From: Sandaracinaceae bacterium
GTDB taxonomy: Bacteria; Myxococcota_A; Polyangia; Polyangiales; Houyiibacteriaceae
DNA length: 64,000 nucleotides
Assembly: GCA_020633075.1 (NCBI GenBank)
Contig: JACKEI010000003.1
Span: 124,001 to 188,000, forward strand
Direction: 5' to 3'
Shown piece after piece: positions 42,265-51,821 of the stretch. The position numbers and the translations under genes are program-made. The notes below the pieces were generated by a model. It had not been told where the DNA came from and did not search any database. It saw only the letters and a list, made by a program, of their open reading frames with translations. Position 1 is the stretch's first letter; every line of letters starts with the position of its first letter.

Positions 42265-44658
42265 TCACTCCTGAATCCACAGCAGGTCCAGGCGCGACAC
42301 CGAGAGGTCGGACTTGGTCGGGCGCACCACGACCTCGGCGATGTCGACGTTCGGCTGCTGCGCCGCGAGCGCGCTGAGGCTGCTCTGGAACTCGGCCTCC
42401 AGCTCGGCCAGCTGCTCTTGGAGCGACGCCAGCGTCTGCTCGGCGGCTTCGACCTGCTGCTGCTCACGGCTGATGCGCGAGGCGCTCCGCACGGCGGTCC
42501 CGGCGCGCGCCACGCTGCGGCTGCCGAGCAACGCACCGAGCACGGTGGTGCCGACGTTCACCGCAGTGTCCATCTGCCGCTGGCGCACCTGCCCCTTCTC
42601 GTCGATGACCTTCTGTTCGGCGCGCGCGATGCGCTCGTTGAGGCGCGTCAGCTTGGGCTCGAACTTGGCGCGCAGCTTGCCCATGTCCACGTCGCGCTGC
42701 TCGCGCAGACCCTGCTGCACCCGGGCCACGAACGACGCGTGATCTTCACCGGACGCGGACCACAAGCTGAGCGCCTTGCACTCGTACAGAGTGACGCCCA
42801 TCTCGCGGTGCGCCTTGGCCTTGATGGCCTTCTCGAGCGCGGACCAGCTCTTGTCGGTCACGCTCCCCGCGGGCAGCGGCGCGAAGCGCGCGTTGGGAGC
42901 GGGCGCGTCTCGTAGCGGCAGGTTCTCGACGGCATGCGCCTCGACGCTCGCGAGGGTTTCGGTCGGGTCGCGTCCCAGCGTGGGCGCGATGAAGGACGCC
43001 TGCTGCCAGACGTCGGTGCTGGTGCGCGCGTGCTTGTAGTGCAGCGAGAGCGTCATCAGCAGCCCGGCGTGGTAGCGGCACCCGTCGACGCCCCCCAAGA
43101 ACTGCTCGGTGATGCCGGCGGGGAGCACGGGGCGCGGCTCGTCCGGCGCTGCGCTCGCGGGGCTCGTGCCGCCCACCCCAGACCCCTGCGAGGCGGCCAG
43201 CACGGCGCTCGGGGCCGCCGAGTTGCTGGGCGCCGCGACGCCTGCCGCGCCGTCGCGTGAGAGCGCGCGCAGCTGGTCGCGGGTCAGCGGCCCGCGCAGG
43301 TAGGACAGCGCCCAGCGCGTCTGGAAGAGGTCGGGGCCCGCGTCGTGCACGTTGTTGAGCACGAACTGTCGGCCCTGCAGGCCGGCCAGCCGGGCCTCCA
43401 TGGCGGCGCGGTCGAAGCCCGCCCCGGTCGCCGTGGAGGCCCCCGCGAGACCGTCCAGCACGCGCGCCATGTCGCGCTCGGTCTGCAGGCGCCCCAAGAG
43501 CCAAGTGCCGCAATTGGACAGCGCCTTGTAGTCCACGTCCACGGGGTTCTGCGTCGCCAGCACCACGCCCAGGCCGAAGGCCCGCGCCTGCTTCAGCAGC
43601 GTGAGCATGGGCGCCTTCGACGAGGGGTTCGCGACGGGCGGCAGGTAGCCGAAGACCTCGTCCATGTAGAGAATGGCGCGCAGGCTGGAGGTGCCCGACT
43701 GCGTGCGCATCCAGGCGATGACCTCGTTGAGCAGCAGCGTGACGAAGAACATGCGCTGCGCGTCGTCCAGGTGCGCGATGGACAGGATGCTGATGCGCGG
43801 GTGTCCGTCTTCGCGCCGGAGCAAGCGCCCTACGTCCAGCGGCTCGCCCTCGAGCCAGGCCGAGAAGCCGGGCGACGCCAGGATGCTGTTGACGCCCAGC
43901 GCCAGCGAGGCGCGGTCCTTGGCCGGGTAGAAGGACTCGAGGTCCATGACGCCGACGCGTGTGAACGGGGGCGCTTGGATCCTGCGCACCAGGTCCGCCA
44001 GGCTGACGTCCTCGCCTGCGCGCCACGCGCTCTCCAGCAGGTTCGAGAGGAAGATGTGCTCGCGGCTGCGCACGGGGTCCGCCTCGATGCCCAGCATCCC
44101 GAGCAGCCCTCCGACCGCGCCCATCACGCGCTCGCGCAGGCCGTCGACGTCGTCGCGCAGCGCCGCGGGGGGCGCCGAGAGCGAACGCATGATGGAGATG
44201 GGCCGCGCGATCTGGCTGCCTGGGGTGTAGAGCACCACCTCGGCGGCGTCGCGGAAGCGTCGGATGCGCTCACCGTCCTGCCCCCACTTGGCGAGACCCT
44301 CGCGCCACTGCGCCGCCACCGAGGTGGCGTGCTCCGCGGGAGTGTGCCCCTTGCGGCTGGCTTCGCCGGGGTCGATGTAGGGCAGGAAGTCCTCGGCGCG
44401 CAGCTCCGGGAAGCGCAGCGCGAGGTTCCCCAGATCCCCCTTCGGGTCGATGACGATGGCGGGGACGCCGTCGATGGCGGCCTCCTCCAGGAGCGACACG
44501 CACAGGCCCGTCTTGCCGCTGCCGGTCATGCCCACGCAGAACGCGTGCGTGGTCAGGTCCTTCGCGTCGTAGAGCACCAGCTCGTCGAGCAGCGCGCCGT
44601 CCTGCTTGTCTACCCGCTTGCCCAGGTAGAACGCGCCCAGCTTCTCGAAGTCGCTCAC
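42265..44658 (-). CDS. HerA-like/DUF87 ATPase with C-terminal coiled-coil region
   Basis: A 797-residue P-loop ATPase of the HerA/FtsK-like class. Walker A is GMTGSGKT (43-50), the Walker B acidic pair is D333-E334 in YMDEVFGYLPP, and the sensor-type ATQNPVD follows. A short beta-domain with GKRVDKQDG precedes it, as in HerA. A long C-terminal part includes a coiled coil (about 680-755) and a glycine/alanine stretch (GTTVLGALLGSRS). No nuclease (NurA) gene is near, so a DNA-end-processing role is not implied; a motor for proteins or DNA at the membrane is equally possible. The GTG start at 44658 overlaps the stop of the TPR lipoprotein gene by 4 bp, so the products are co-translated. It is the last gene of the four-gene cluster. 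Confidence 0.8.
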   Translation of the reverse strand: MSDFEKLGAFYLGKRVDKQDGALLDELVLYDAKDLTTHAFCVGMTGSGKTGLCVSLLEEAAIDGVPAIVIDPKGDLGNLALRFPELRAEDFLPYIDPGEASRKGHTPAEHATSVAAQWREGLAKWGQDGERIRRFRDAAEVVLYTPGSQIARPISIMRSLSAPPAALRDDVDGLRERVMGAVGGLLGMLGIEADPVRSREHIFLSNLLESAWRAGEDVSLADLVRRIQAPPFTRVGVMDLESFYPAKDRASLALGVNSILASPGFSAWLEGEPLDVGRLLRREDGHPRISILSIAHLDDAQRMFFVTLLLNEVIAWMRTQSGTSSLRAILYMDEVFGYLPPVANPSSKAPMLTLLKQARAFGLGVVLATQNPVDVDYKALSNCGTWLLGRLQTERDMARVLDGLAGASTATGAGFDRAAMEARLAGLQGRQFVLNNVHDAGPDLFQTRWALSYLRGPLTRDQLRALSRDGAAGVAAPSNSAAPSAVLAASQGSGVGGTSPASAAPDEPRPVLPAGITEQFLGGVDGCRYHAGLLMTLSLHYKHARTSTDVWQQASFIAPTLGRDPTETLASVEAHAVENLPLRDAPAPNARFAPLPAGSVTDKSWSALEKAIKAKAHREMGVTLYECKALSLWSASGEDHASFVARVQQGLREQRDVDMGKLRAKFEPKLTRLNERIARAEQKVIDEKGQVRQRQMDTAVNVGTTVLGALLGSRSVARAGTAVRSASRISREQQQVEAAEQTLASLQEQLAELEAEFQSSLSALAAQQPNVDIAEVVVRPTKSDLSVSRLDLLWIQE

Positions 44659-46865
44659 GGCGTGGCTCCTTCGCTCCCCGGGAGCGCCTCCACCAGGGCG
44701 CGCCCCATCTGGTACTCCACGTAGTTCACCATGCCCGTCGCGAACACGGCGTCGTACGCGGCGCGAGCTTCGTCGACGCGCCCCTGCGCGGTGGCACGTG
44801 CGCCGGCGTAGAAGTGCGCCTCGGCGCGCTGACCTGCCGTGGCCGCAGCGGCTGCCAAGGCGGCCCCGTCGATCTCGCCCGCGCCGAAGGCCGCCAGCCT
44901 GCCGTACCAGGGGGTGTGTCGCGCGAAGCGCGCCAACACGGCGTCGATCTCCTCGCCGCTCTCCTCGCCGGCCCGCTGCGCGACGAACTGCGTCCACAGC
45001 GCGAAGTAGACCTTCCACTCGGGGGGCAGGCCCAGGTTCAGCAGCGCGCGCCTGTAGAGCTCACGCATGAGCGCGACGTCCTCGGTCGCGGTCGTCAGTT
45101 GCATCATGGCGACCATGTAGGGCTCGCGGTCGAGAGGGCTCGCGTCCACGGCGGCCAGGAACGCCGCGCGCGCGGCGTCGGGGGAGCCGAGCTTCGAGAG
45201 CAGCACGCCGCGTCGGGCTTGCACGAAGGCGAGTCCCTGCGCGCTGAGCTGGGGCAGGGCGGCGTCGTAGAGGTCGAGCGCCTGACGGTACATGCGCTGC
45301 GCTTGGGCGCTGTTGCGGGCGACGTGGAAGGCGTCGCCCAGCTCGTGCAGCAGGCCGGCGCGCTGCACGTTCACCTCGAGCGACTCGCCCAGCGTGTGGT
45401 CCAGCGCGCGGCGCAGCAGCTCGGCGGCGGGCGCGGCGTTGCCGAGGCGGGTCTCGAGGATGCCGAACTCACGCAGCACGTCGTTGAGGGGCCCCGCCTC
45501 GAGGCTCGCGAGGAAGTGCTCGCGGGCCCCGTCGGTGTTTCCGCCGTGCAGCTCGACCATGGCGGCGAGGAACTCGATCTGGGCGACCGTCACTGGCGCC
45601 GGTGAGCTCGGGAAGCGTCGGCGGCGCTCCTCGAGCAGCCGCCGGGCGTGCGCGGTGAGAGCGCGTCCGCTGGACGGGTCCTCGTCGAAGACGCCTCGCT
45701 CGATGAACTCGTTGAGCTGGGCCAGCGCCTCGTCGTAGAGCGAGCGGTTCTCTGGATCCAGCGCGATCGCGACGACGTACCAGGCGGTCGCGTCCTCGAA
45801 GTGCTCAGCGGTCGCCTCCACGTTGGCAAGACACTCGGGAAAGCGCGTGTCGCGAGGGTAGTCGCGCAGGCCCCGACGGCAGATGCCCTGCGCCGTCTCG
45901 GGACGCGAGCGGCCGTAGGCCTCGGCCAGCTGCACGAGGGCCTCGGCCCCCGCTGTCGAGCGCCCCTGGGCGGCCTGGAGGAGCTCCAGCAGCTGCGCCT
46001 CCGTGCGCCCGCGCAGCCCCATCTCCCGGATCTTGCGGATGGCGCCGTCCACGTCGCCGACGCGCAGGTACACCGCGACCACGTCGATGGGAGCGATGCG
46101 CCCGATCTGCAGCGGGAGTGACGGCGGATAGTCGGCGAGCAGGCCCTGCATGCCGGTCTCGGAGGCCGCCCGGAGCACGAAGTCGCGGCGATCGATGTGC
46201 AGCTGCGCGAGGGTGTCCAGCACGGAGGGCGAGGCGGAGTAGCGGGCGTGTACCTCCCAGACGTCGATCAGGGACGAGTAGCGCTGCATGAAGTCGGGCA
46301 GCGCCTCGCGTGAGGTTCGGCCCCACTCGGCGACCTGCTGATACTGCTCCTCCGCGCTCCGCCCGCCGTCTTGTGGGGCCTCGATCACGATGCGACGCAG
46401 GACCTCGAGCGCGCCCAGCACGGGGCCCTCGTCGCCGCGCGGTGAACCCAGCTCCACGATGCGCAGCGCGACCGGAGCCAGGCTGGCGGGGACGCGCCCC
46501 TGCTCGTAGTCGCTGGGGATGAGGAGGTCCGTGCAGGCGGCAAAGTGCTCGAGCAGGGCGTCGTAGTCATCGCCCGCGACCAACGGCCGGCCGACGGCGT
46601 CGAGGTAGTCGAAGAGGCGCGCGCGGTCCGACTCACGGCGTGGGTCGTCCAGCTGGAGCCCGTGGAATGCCCGCCGGGTGGGGGGGAAGCTGGCCTCGTC
46701 GAGGGCTACCGTGGCCGACCGAGTGGTGGTGGGGCCCGAGGTGCCGCGCCCGCAGCCGGAGAGCGGCATGAGCAGCGCCAGCAGCACGAGCGAGGCGAGC
46801 GGAGCGCCCGAGGCGAGCGGGAGGGGCGCGCGGAGCGCGGGAGCGAGCGGGCGTCGGTGGGTCAT
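44655..46865 (-). CDS. TPR-repeat lipoprotein
   Basis: A 736-residue lipoprotein. The signal peptide ends in LSGC (Cys near residue 38). The remainder is alpha-helical with tetratricopeptide-like repeats, clearest around residues 350-400 (AEHFEDATAWYVVAIALDPENRSLYDEALAQL), 450-530 and 560-640. TPR proteins form scaffolds for protein complexes; the lipid anchor puts it at the inner or outer membrane. The ATG at 46865 gives a correct signal peptide. It lies between a flotillin-like gene (54-bp gap) and the HerA-like ATPase (4-bp overlap), so a joint complex at the envelope is likely. Confidence 0.75.
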   Translation of the reverse strand: MTHRRPLAPALRAPLPLASGAPLASLVLLALLMPLSGCGRGTSGPTTTRSATVALDEASFPPTRRAFHGLQLDDPRRESDRARLFDYLDAVGRPLVAGDDYDALLEHFAACTDLLIPSDYEQGRVPASLAPVALRIVELGSPRGDEGPVLGALEVLRRIVIEAPQDGGRSAEEQYQQVAEWGRTSREALPDFMQRYSSLIDVWEVHARYSASPSVLDTLAQLHIDRRDFVLRAASETGMQGLLADYPPSLPLQIGRIAPIDVVAVYLRVGDVDGAIRKIREMGLRGRTEAQLLELLQAAQGRSTAGAEALVQLAEAYGRSRPETAQGICRRGLRDYPRDTRFPECLANVEATAEHFEDATAWYVVAIALDPENRSLYDEALAQLNEFIERGVFDEDPSSGRALTAHARRLLEERRRRFPSSPAPVTVAQIEFLAAMVELHGGNTDGAREHFLASLEAGPLNDVLREFGILETRLGNAAPAAELLRRALDHTLGESLEVNVQRAGLLHELGDAFHVARNSAQAQRMYRQALDLYDAALPQLSAQGLAFVQARRGVLLSKLGSPDAARAAFLAAVDASPLDREPYMVAMMQLTTATEDVALMRELYRRALLNLGLPPEWKVYFALWTQFVAQRAGEESGEEIDAVLARFARHTPWYGRLAAFGAGEIDGAALAAAAATAGQRAEAHFYAGARATAQGRVDEARAAYDAVFATGMVNYVEYQMGRALVEALPGSEGATP

Positions 46866-46919
46866 GAGTCGGCGCAGGATACCGAGCCGGGCCCCCCGGG
46901 GCACCCCCAATACGGCCGG

Positions 46920-47699
46920 TCAGCCGGAGACCGGTCGCACCTCGATGCTCAGCAGCGTGTCGAGCGCGAGCCCGAGCCGCTCGAGGTCGTCGTCGAGCGC
47001 AGCGCGCAGGGCCGACTCCAGCTCCTGCGCCCGCCCCGCCTCGGTGTCCGCGAGGGCCTCGCGGAGCGCTCCCTCGAGCGCCGCCTCGGCGACCTGCACC
47101 ACCTCGCTCTCGGGCTGTCCCAGGAAGCGCTCCACGGCTGGCGGAAGGTTCCCCCTATCGAGCCCGATCATGGCCACGACATGGGCCCGCACGGCTGTGC
47201 CGCCACGCGCGAAGGCGTGCTCGAGCCGCACGGCGACGCGAAAGGGGCGCAGCGACATGGAGGTCGCCACCTCCACAAGGGGCAGGAGCAGGCGTCTCTG
47301 ACCCGGGAGGAGGAGCCGGTAGTTCCTCACGCTGCCGTCGGCTTGGGGCTGAGCCCGGCCGCCCGTGACGACCCACACCACACCGGGCGCGGCGGTCACG
47401 TACTGCCGCAGGGCGATGGCCCAGACGAGGGCCATGGCCATGAGCATGACGGCCACCAAGACGGCGACGGGCAGCACCCGGACCACGAACAACGTGGTCA
47501 CGAGGCCGAGCGAGCCCACGCTCAGCACGATGCTCGCGAGCGAAGGCCCGCGGCGCTGCAGGGTGGACCCAGACGTGGTCCCGCCGCTGAGCCGGGCTTC
47601 GAGGGCGAGCTTCTCGGCCTCCAGCTCCCGCACGCGCTCGTCGAGCACGTCCGCGCGCTGTCGTGCGGCTACCTCGTCGTCGCGAAACGCGCCACCCAT
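46920..47699 (-). CDS. SPFH/flotillin-like membrane protein
   Basis: A 259-residue protein. An N-terminal coiled coil (about 5-40) is followed by two transmembrane helices (about 55-75 and 77-97) and an SPFH-like domain: VVTGGRAQPQADGSVRNYRLLLPGQ, VATSMSLRPFRVAVRLEHAFARGGTAVRAHVVAMIGL and VAEAALEGALREALADTEA. These match the flotillin/prohibitin pattern of strands followed by a helix, but the usual long C-terminal coiled coil is short. Such proteins gather into membrane microdomains and recruit partners. Probably orients the TPR lipoprotein and ATPase cluster at the inner membrane. The similarity is moderate, so the assignment is tentative. Confidence 0.6.
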   Translation of the reverse strand: MGGAFRDDEVAARQRADVLDERVRELEAEKLALEARLSGGTTSGSTLQRRGPSLASIVLSVGSLGLVTTLFVVRVLPVAVLVAVMLMAMALVWAIALRQYVTAAPGVVWVVTGGRAQPQADGSVRNYRLLLPGQRRLLLPLVEVATSMSLRPFRVAVRLEHAFARGGTAVRAHVVAMIGLDRGNLPPAVERFLGQPESEVVQVAEAALEGALREALADTEAGRAQELESALRAALDDDLERLGLALDTLLSIEVRPVSG

Positions 47700-47702
47700 G
47701 GC

Positions 47703-47867
47703 TCAGGCCCGCAGCGCAAGCGCGGCGCGCTCGCTGGAGGCGACCAAGGCCCGTCGTAGCGCCCCGCCGAGGTGGGTCACATCCCCTGCTGCCTTCACCC
47801 GTCGGACGTAGCTCCCGTACCAGACGCCAATCAGGACGACGATGGCGACGAAGGGGATGTAGGTCAT
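47703..47867 (-). CDS. Small single-pass membrane protein
   Basis: A 54-residue protein with one transmembrane helix at about residues 3-20 (YIPFVAIVVLIGVWYG) and a basic tail with RRVKAAGD. The ATG at 47867 has GAGG about 8 bases upstream. It ends 3 bp before the flotillin-like gene and is the first of the four-gene minus-strand cluster, so it probably belongs to the same complex. No family recognised. Confidence 0.6.
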   Translation of the reverse strand: MTYIPFVAIVVLIGVWYGSYVRRVKAAGDVTHLGGALRRALVASSERAALALRA

Positions 47868-47910
47868 GCCGAATACCTCTCGGTCCCGTTTACCGAGCGG
47901 CATCGTGGAA

Positions 47911-47947
47911 GGCAAGCACCACGGCGCCGCGTGCGTGCTAGCTTGCC
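47911..47947. promoter_or_regulatory. Inverted repeat in the divergent promoter region
   Basis: GGCAAGC (47911-47917) and GCTTGCC (47941-47947), 7-bp arms separated by 23 nt, in the 84-bp gap between divergent starts at 47867 and 47952. It could be an operator with spaced half-sites; no regulator is adjacent. Confidence 0.35.
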
Positions 47948-47951
47948 GCGC

Positions 47952-49172
47952 ATGACGCTATCCCCCCCAAGCGTTCTGGCGAGTTCACTGTCTGTGAGGG
48001 TCCCGCTCGGCGACCCGCGTGGTGCGACGACTCGGTGGGTGCTCCCGACCTTTCGTGCTGCATGGCTCGCTTCGGCGTGCGTCGTAGCGCTCGCGTGGTG
48101 TGGCGCTGTGGCGGCCGCTCAGTCTCCGACCGAGGGCGTCAGCGCGCGCGCTGGGTCCACCAGCGGCGCCCCGGCCGAGGAGTGGCTCCTCTGTCGGGAC
48201 GACGTGCGCCTCATGAGCTCGTTCGCAGCAGACGCCGTCGTGCTTGGATCCGCAGCGCGCGGGCTGCGCGTGCGGGTGCTGGAGCGGCGCGGGGAGACCG
48301 TGCGCGTGGAGCTCGTGGAGGGCTGGCCGGGTCTGCGCGCGTGGGTCTCACGGCGCGAGCTGGGCGCGCGGACGCAGCGCCGCGTCGAGCTCAGCGCGGC
48401 TCCTGTGCTCATCAAGGAAGGCGAGCTGGTGTGCGTCGTCGGCGCCCCCGAGATGGACGGCAGCGTGCTCATCGAGGTGGACACGCGTCTCGGCGTCGAG
48501 TGGACGCTGGCCGACCACCCCGCGCTCGTGATGCGCCATGAAGACACGCAGACGTGGCGTAGCCCCATGCGTGTCGAAGACCTCGACCTGGTCGCGCCCG
48601 CCCGCCTCGCGGTCCCGTTGTCCCAGCGCTGGCTGCCCCGCGTCGACGTCACGGCCAGCATCCAGCTCGCGATGGGGGGCGCCGCGCTCGCGACGGCCAG
48701 TCACCCGCAACCCATGGTCGGCCTTCTGGAGGAGCGCGACGGCTGGAGCCGCGTGGCGATCGGCGGACACGGGCGCGATGTGTGGGTGCTCGGCTTCGTG
48801 CGCGGCCCCCTCGCGACCTCGGGCCCCAGCGAGCCGCCCGCCGTCGCGACCGGCGCTGCCGTCCGCTGCCTCGGTCCGAGCGCCACGCCAGCGAGCGAGA
48901 CCGGCGGGCGCGCAGCGCCGGGCAGCGCTGCGCGCGCCACGCTCTTCTGTCGCCAGGGGGAGCTGCCGCTGATGCGGGTCGCCCCCGGCGTGGCGCTCAC
49001 GCTGCGCGACGGAACCACCGTCACGACTCCGCCAGACGCGTTCGCGCGGGCGCGGCCCGTCGACCCGAGCAACGGCCTGCAGCGCGTGCTCATAGCCAGC
49101 GACGCCGGCGTGCTCCTGCAGGGCCAGCTGCCGAGCGCGACCCTCTCCGTGGCTGGGCCGACAACCCCGTGA
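47952..49172 (+). CDS. Secreted protein of unknown function
   Basis: A 406-residue exported protein. The signal peptide has a long N-region, with the hydrophobic stretch at about residues 37-55 (AAWLASACVVALAWCGAVAAA) and likely cleavage after AAAQ. The mature part is beta-rich with repeated elements such as VRVLERRGETVRVELVEGWPG and MVGLLEERDGWSRVAIGGHGRDVWV, of SH3-like character. Two such units with a W-x-x-V pattern suggest a duplicated small barrel. Function unknown. The ATG at 47952 is followed by an unusually long n-region; internal starts are possible. Confidence 0.55.
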   Translation: MTLSPPSVLASSLSVRVPLGDPRGATTRWVLPTFRAAWLASACVVALAWCGAVAAAQSPTEGVSARAGSTSGAPAEEWLLCRDDVRLMSSFAADAVVLGSAARGLRVRVLERRGETVRVELVEGWPGLRAWVSRRELGARTQRRVELSAAPVLIKEGELVCVVGAPEMDGSVLIEVDTRLGVEWTLADHPALVMRHEDTQTWRSPMRVEDLDLVAPARLAVPLSQRWLPRVDVTASIQLAMGGAALATASHPQPMVGLLEERDGWSRVAIGGHGRDVWVLGFVRGPLATSGPSEPPAVATGAAVRCLGPSATPASETGGRAAPGSAARATLFCRQGELPLMRVAPGVALTLRDGTTVTTPPDAFARARPVDPSNGLQRVLIASDAGVLLQGQLPSATLSVAGPTTP

Positions 49173-49282
49173 GGGCTGCGGGGGGACGTCGCTCCACGAC
49201 GCACACCAGCAGCGTCCGAGCCACCGATCGCGGTGACTGGGGAGGGCGGGCATGGTGGAGAGCGTAGATTAGTTCGCCAGCG

Positions 49283-50656
49283 ATGACCGAGCAGTCCACG
49301 ATCGCCGAAGCGGCGCCCCTCCCGGCGCCCGTCCTGCTTGCGCGGTCGCTGGGCGCCGGGCTGGGCTTCGGCTTCATCGCTGCCATCATGGTGCCGGCGT
49401 GGGTGTGCTTGGTGGGCATCCCCCTCAGCGCGCTGGCTGGCGTGTCGCTCATGCGCTTCCAGCTGAGGCTCGCGCTGCCCGGCGCGCAGGCGGGGCAGCA
49501 CGACGCCCGCGAGTCGGCGCGGACCCTCTACGCCGGGACCTGGGTCTTCGTCGGGGTGGCTGGCTACATCGCGGCGGTGGCCTGCGGCGGTGCCTTCGCG
49601 CTACGCACCACTGGGCTCGACCCGTCGTCGAGCTCCCCTTCCGCAGCCCTCGCGCTCGGTCTCGCAGGGGGCTACTGCCTGGCGGCCACGCCCTTCGCCT
49701 TTGTGCCGCTGGTGCTGCTGGACGCCCGTCGCTCGCTCGCGTTCACCGACGTCTTGGTCACCTCCGTTGGGCTCGCGACGCGCCACGTGCTGCCGCTGTT
49801 GGGGGGTGCGCTGCTGGCTGGCCTCCTGCTCGGGCTGCCCCTCTGGCTGGCGACCGCGTTCTCGGCGCCCGGCTGGTTGCTGGTATGGCTGCTCGCGCCG
49901 TGGCTGACGAGCGGCATGCTCGTGCAGCGCTATGCGCGCCTGTCGCCAACGCTGCCGCTCGACCCACGTGAGGGCGCGCTGCCCACCGCAGGCGTGTTGC
50001 TGCTGGCGCTCTGGGCCGCGCTCGCCACCGTGTGCGCCCTGGGCCTCGCGAGCCTCGGGACATGGCACCCGTGGCTGCAGTGGTCGGGCCCGACCCCCGG
50101 GTTGCTGGTGGCCTTCTGCGCGCTCGCGCTCGCGTGGATCGCCGTGGCCGCGGTCTTGGTGCGCGCCTGGACACGTGCGCGGGCCGTCCGCTGGGCCCTG
50201 CATGGCGGCGGGCGAGAGACCAAGGCCTTCACTGGAGAGCTGGTGCTGCATGACGGCGCTGCCCTGCACGCCTGCCGCGACGGTGTGCAGGTAGAGGGAG
50301 GCGTGTGGGTCGTAGGGCGGGACGCGCGCGTGCAGATCCCGCCCGGCGTGTACCCCACGCGCGACGCGCTCGAGCTGCGGCCCGGCGCCCTCGCCGCAGG
50401 CGCCACCACGACGGTGGTCGGGAGGTTCGCCGCCATCGCGCAGCCGGGCCTGCGTGGTGCGTCCCTTGCCTGGCCGCCCGGCGCGTCCCTGCTGGTCGGG
50501 GACTACGCGGAGGCGCGCGCCACCTTGGCGCGCAGAGCCACGCGCTGGACCATCGCGCTGCTGCTCCCGCTCATGTTGCTGGCGACCATCACCGCTGGGG
50601 CGATCATGCTCGACGCCCCCCCGGGTCCCTACGCGGAGCGCGAAGGGGACTGGTAG
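49283..50656 (+). CDS. Polytopic membrane protein, unknown function
   Basis: A 457-residue protein with seven or more transmembrane helices in the first 310 residues (starting at about 24-52, 82-105, 120-150, 165-215 and 240-310), then a soluble beta-type domain (about 320-420) and a last helix (about 430-450). No transport family signature is recognised. It might be a permease-like protein with a regulatory domain. It lies 110 bp after the preceding gene and 97 bp before the alcohol dehydrogenase. Confidence 0.55.
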   Translation: MTEQSTIAEAAPLPAPVLLARSLGAGLGFGFIAAIMVPAWVCLVGIPLSALAGVSLMRFQLRLALPGAQAGQHDARESARTLYAGTWVFVGVAGYIAAVACGGAFALRTTGLDPSSSSPSAALALGLAGGYCLAATPFAFVPLVLLDARRSLAFTDVLVTSVGLATRHVLPLLGGALLAGLLLGLPLWLATAFSAPGWLLVWLLAPWLTSGMLVQRYARLSPTLPLDPREGALPTAGVLLLALWAALATVCALGLASLGTWHPWLQWSGPTPGLLVAFCALALAWIAVAAVLVRAWTRARAVRWALHGGGRETKAFTGELVLHDGAALHACRDGVQVEGGVWVVGRDARVQIPPGVYPTRDALELRPGALAAGATTTVVGRFAAIAQPGLRGASLAWPPGASLLVGDYAEARATLARRATRWTIALLLPLMLLATITAGAIMLDAPPGPYAEREGDW

Positions 50657-50753
50657 CCACCCGCTGGGCCACGTTCGCGGCGCTCACCGACGTCGAGATC
50701 CCCTACCATGCGCAGGCGTAACGCATCCCCCTCGCCAGCGACGACACCCCCAC

Positions 50754-51821
50754 ATGACCCACGCCCACGGCTACGCCGCCCACTCCGCGACCACTCCTCT
50801 CGTCCCCTTCTCGTTCGAGCGCCGCGAGCCAGGCGAGCACGACGTCGCCATCGACATCCTGCACTGCGGCGTGTGTCACTCGGACCTACACACCGCCCGC
50901 AACGAGTGGGGCGGCGCCGTGTATCCGTGCGTGCCAGGTCACGAGATCGTGGGGACGGTCACGCGCGTGGGGGCGGCCGTCACCGCGTTCGCGGTGGGTG
51001 ACACGGTGGGTGTGGGCTGCATGGTGGACAGCTGCCAGCGCTGCGACTCGTGCGCCGAGGGCCTCGAGCAGTACTGCGAGAACGGCTTCACCGGCACCTA
51101 CGACAGCAAGGAGCAGGTCAGCCGCGCCAACACGCTGGGCGGCTACTCGGACCACATCGTCGTGAACGACAAATTCGTGCTGCGCATCACGCACCCTCCC
51201 GAGCAGCTCGCGGCCGTCGCGCCGCTGCTGTGCGCGGGCATCACCAGCTACTCGCCCCTGCGCGAGTGGAAGGTGGGGCCCGGCATGAAGGTGGGCATCG
51301 TGGGGCTCGGTGGGCTCGGCCACATGGGGGTCAAGCTCGCGGCGGCCATGGGCGCGCACGTGGTTCTCTTCACCACCTCGCCCAACAAGGTGGAGGACGC
51401 CAAGCGCCTGGGCGCGACCGAGGTCGTGGTCTCCACGAACCCCGCGGAGATGAAGCCCCATCGCAACAGCTTCGACTTCATCCTCAACACCGTCGCGGCG
51501 CCTCACAACCTGGACGCCTTCCTGTCGCTGCTGAAGCGTGACGGGACCATGACCCTGGTCGGCGCGCCGGCCACGCCACACCCCTCCCCGGGCGCGTTCA
51601 ACCTCATCTTCAAGCGTCGGCGCCTGGCGGGCTCGCTCATCGGCGGCATCGCGGAGACGCAAGAGATGCTCGACTTCTGCGCGCAGCGCGGCATCGTCTC
51701 CGACGTCGAGCCCATCCCCATGAGCGGCATCAACGACGCCTACGAGCGCATGCTGCGCAGCGACGTGAAGTACCGCTTCGTCGTGGACATGAGCACTCTG
51801 CAGCCCTCGTCGTCCTCATGA
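50754..51821 (+). CDS. Zinc-dependent NAD(P) alcohol dehydrogenase (YahK/cinnamyl-type MDR)
   Basis: A 355-residue medium-chain dehydrogenase. Catalytic zinc ligands are C41 (HCGVCHSD), H63 and a later Cys (LLCAGITSYSPL). The structural-zinc cysteines are C94, C97, C100 and C108. The nucleotide-binding motif is VGLGGLGHMGV. The sequence order is typical of YahK/CAD-type enzymes that reduce aldehydes with NADPH or oxidise alcohols. Its stop overlaps the start of the esterase gene by 4 bp, so the pair is co-translated and could act in one route: alcohol/aldehyde and ester interconversion. Confidence 0.9.
   Translation: MTHAHGYAAHSATTPLVPFSFERREPGEHDVAIDILHCGVCHSDLHTARNEWGGAVYPCVPGHEIVGTVTRVGAAVTAFAVGDTVGVGCMVDSCQRCDSCAEGLEQYCENGFTGTYDSKEQVSRANTLGGYSDHIVVNDKFVLRITHPPEQLAAVAPLLCAGITSYSPLREWKVGPGMKVGIVGLGGLGHMGVKLAAAMGAHVVLFTTSPNKVEDAKRLGATEVVVSTNPAEMKPHRNSFDFILNTVAAPHNLDAFLSLLKRDGTMTLVGAPATPHPSPGAFNLIFKRRRLAGSLIGGIAETQEMLDFCAQRGIVSDVEPIPMSGINDAYERMLRSDVKYRFVVDMSTLQPSSSS

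Noticed and set aside
42265..44658. HerA-type anti-phage defence system
   Set aside because: Known HerA defence systems pair the ATPase with a nuclease or SIR2/DUF4297 effector. None is present, and the partners are envelope proteins.
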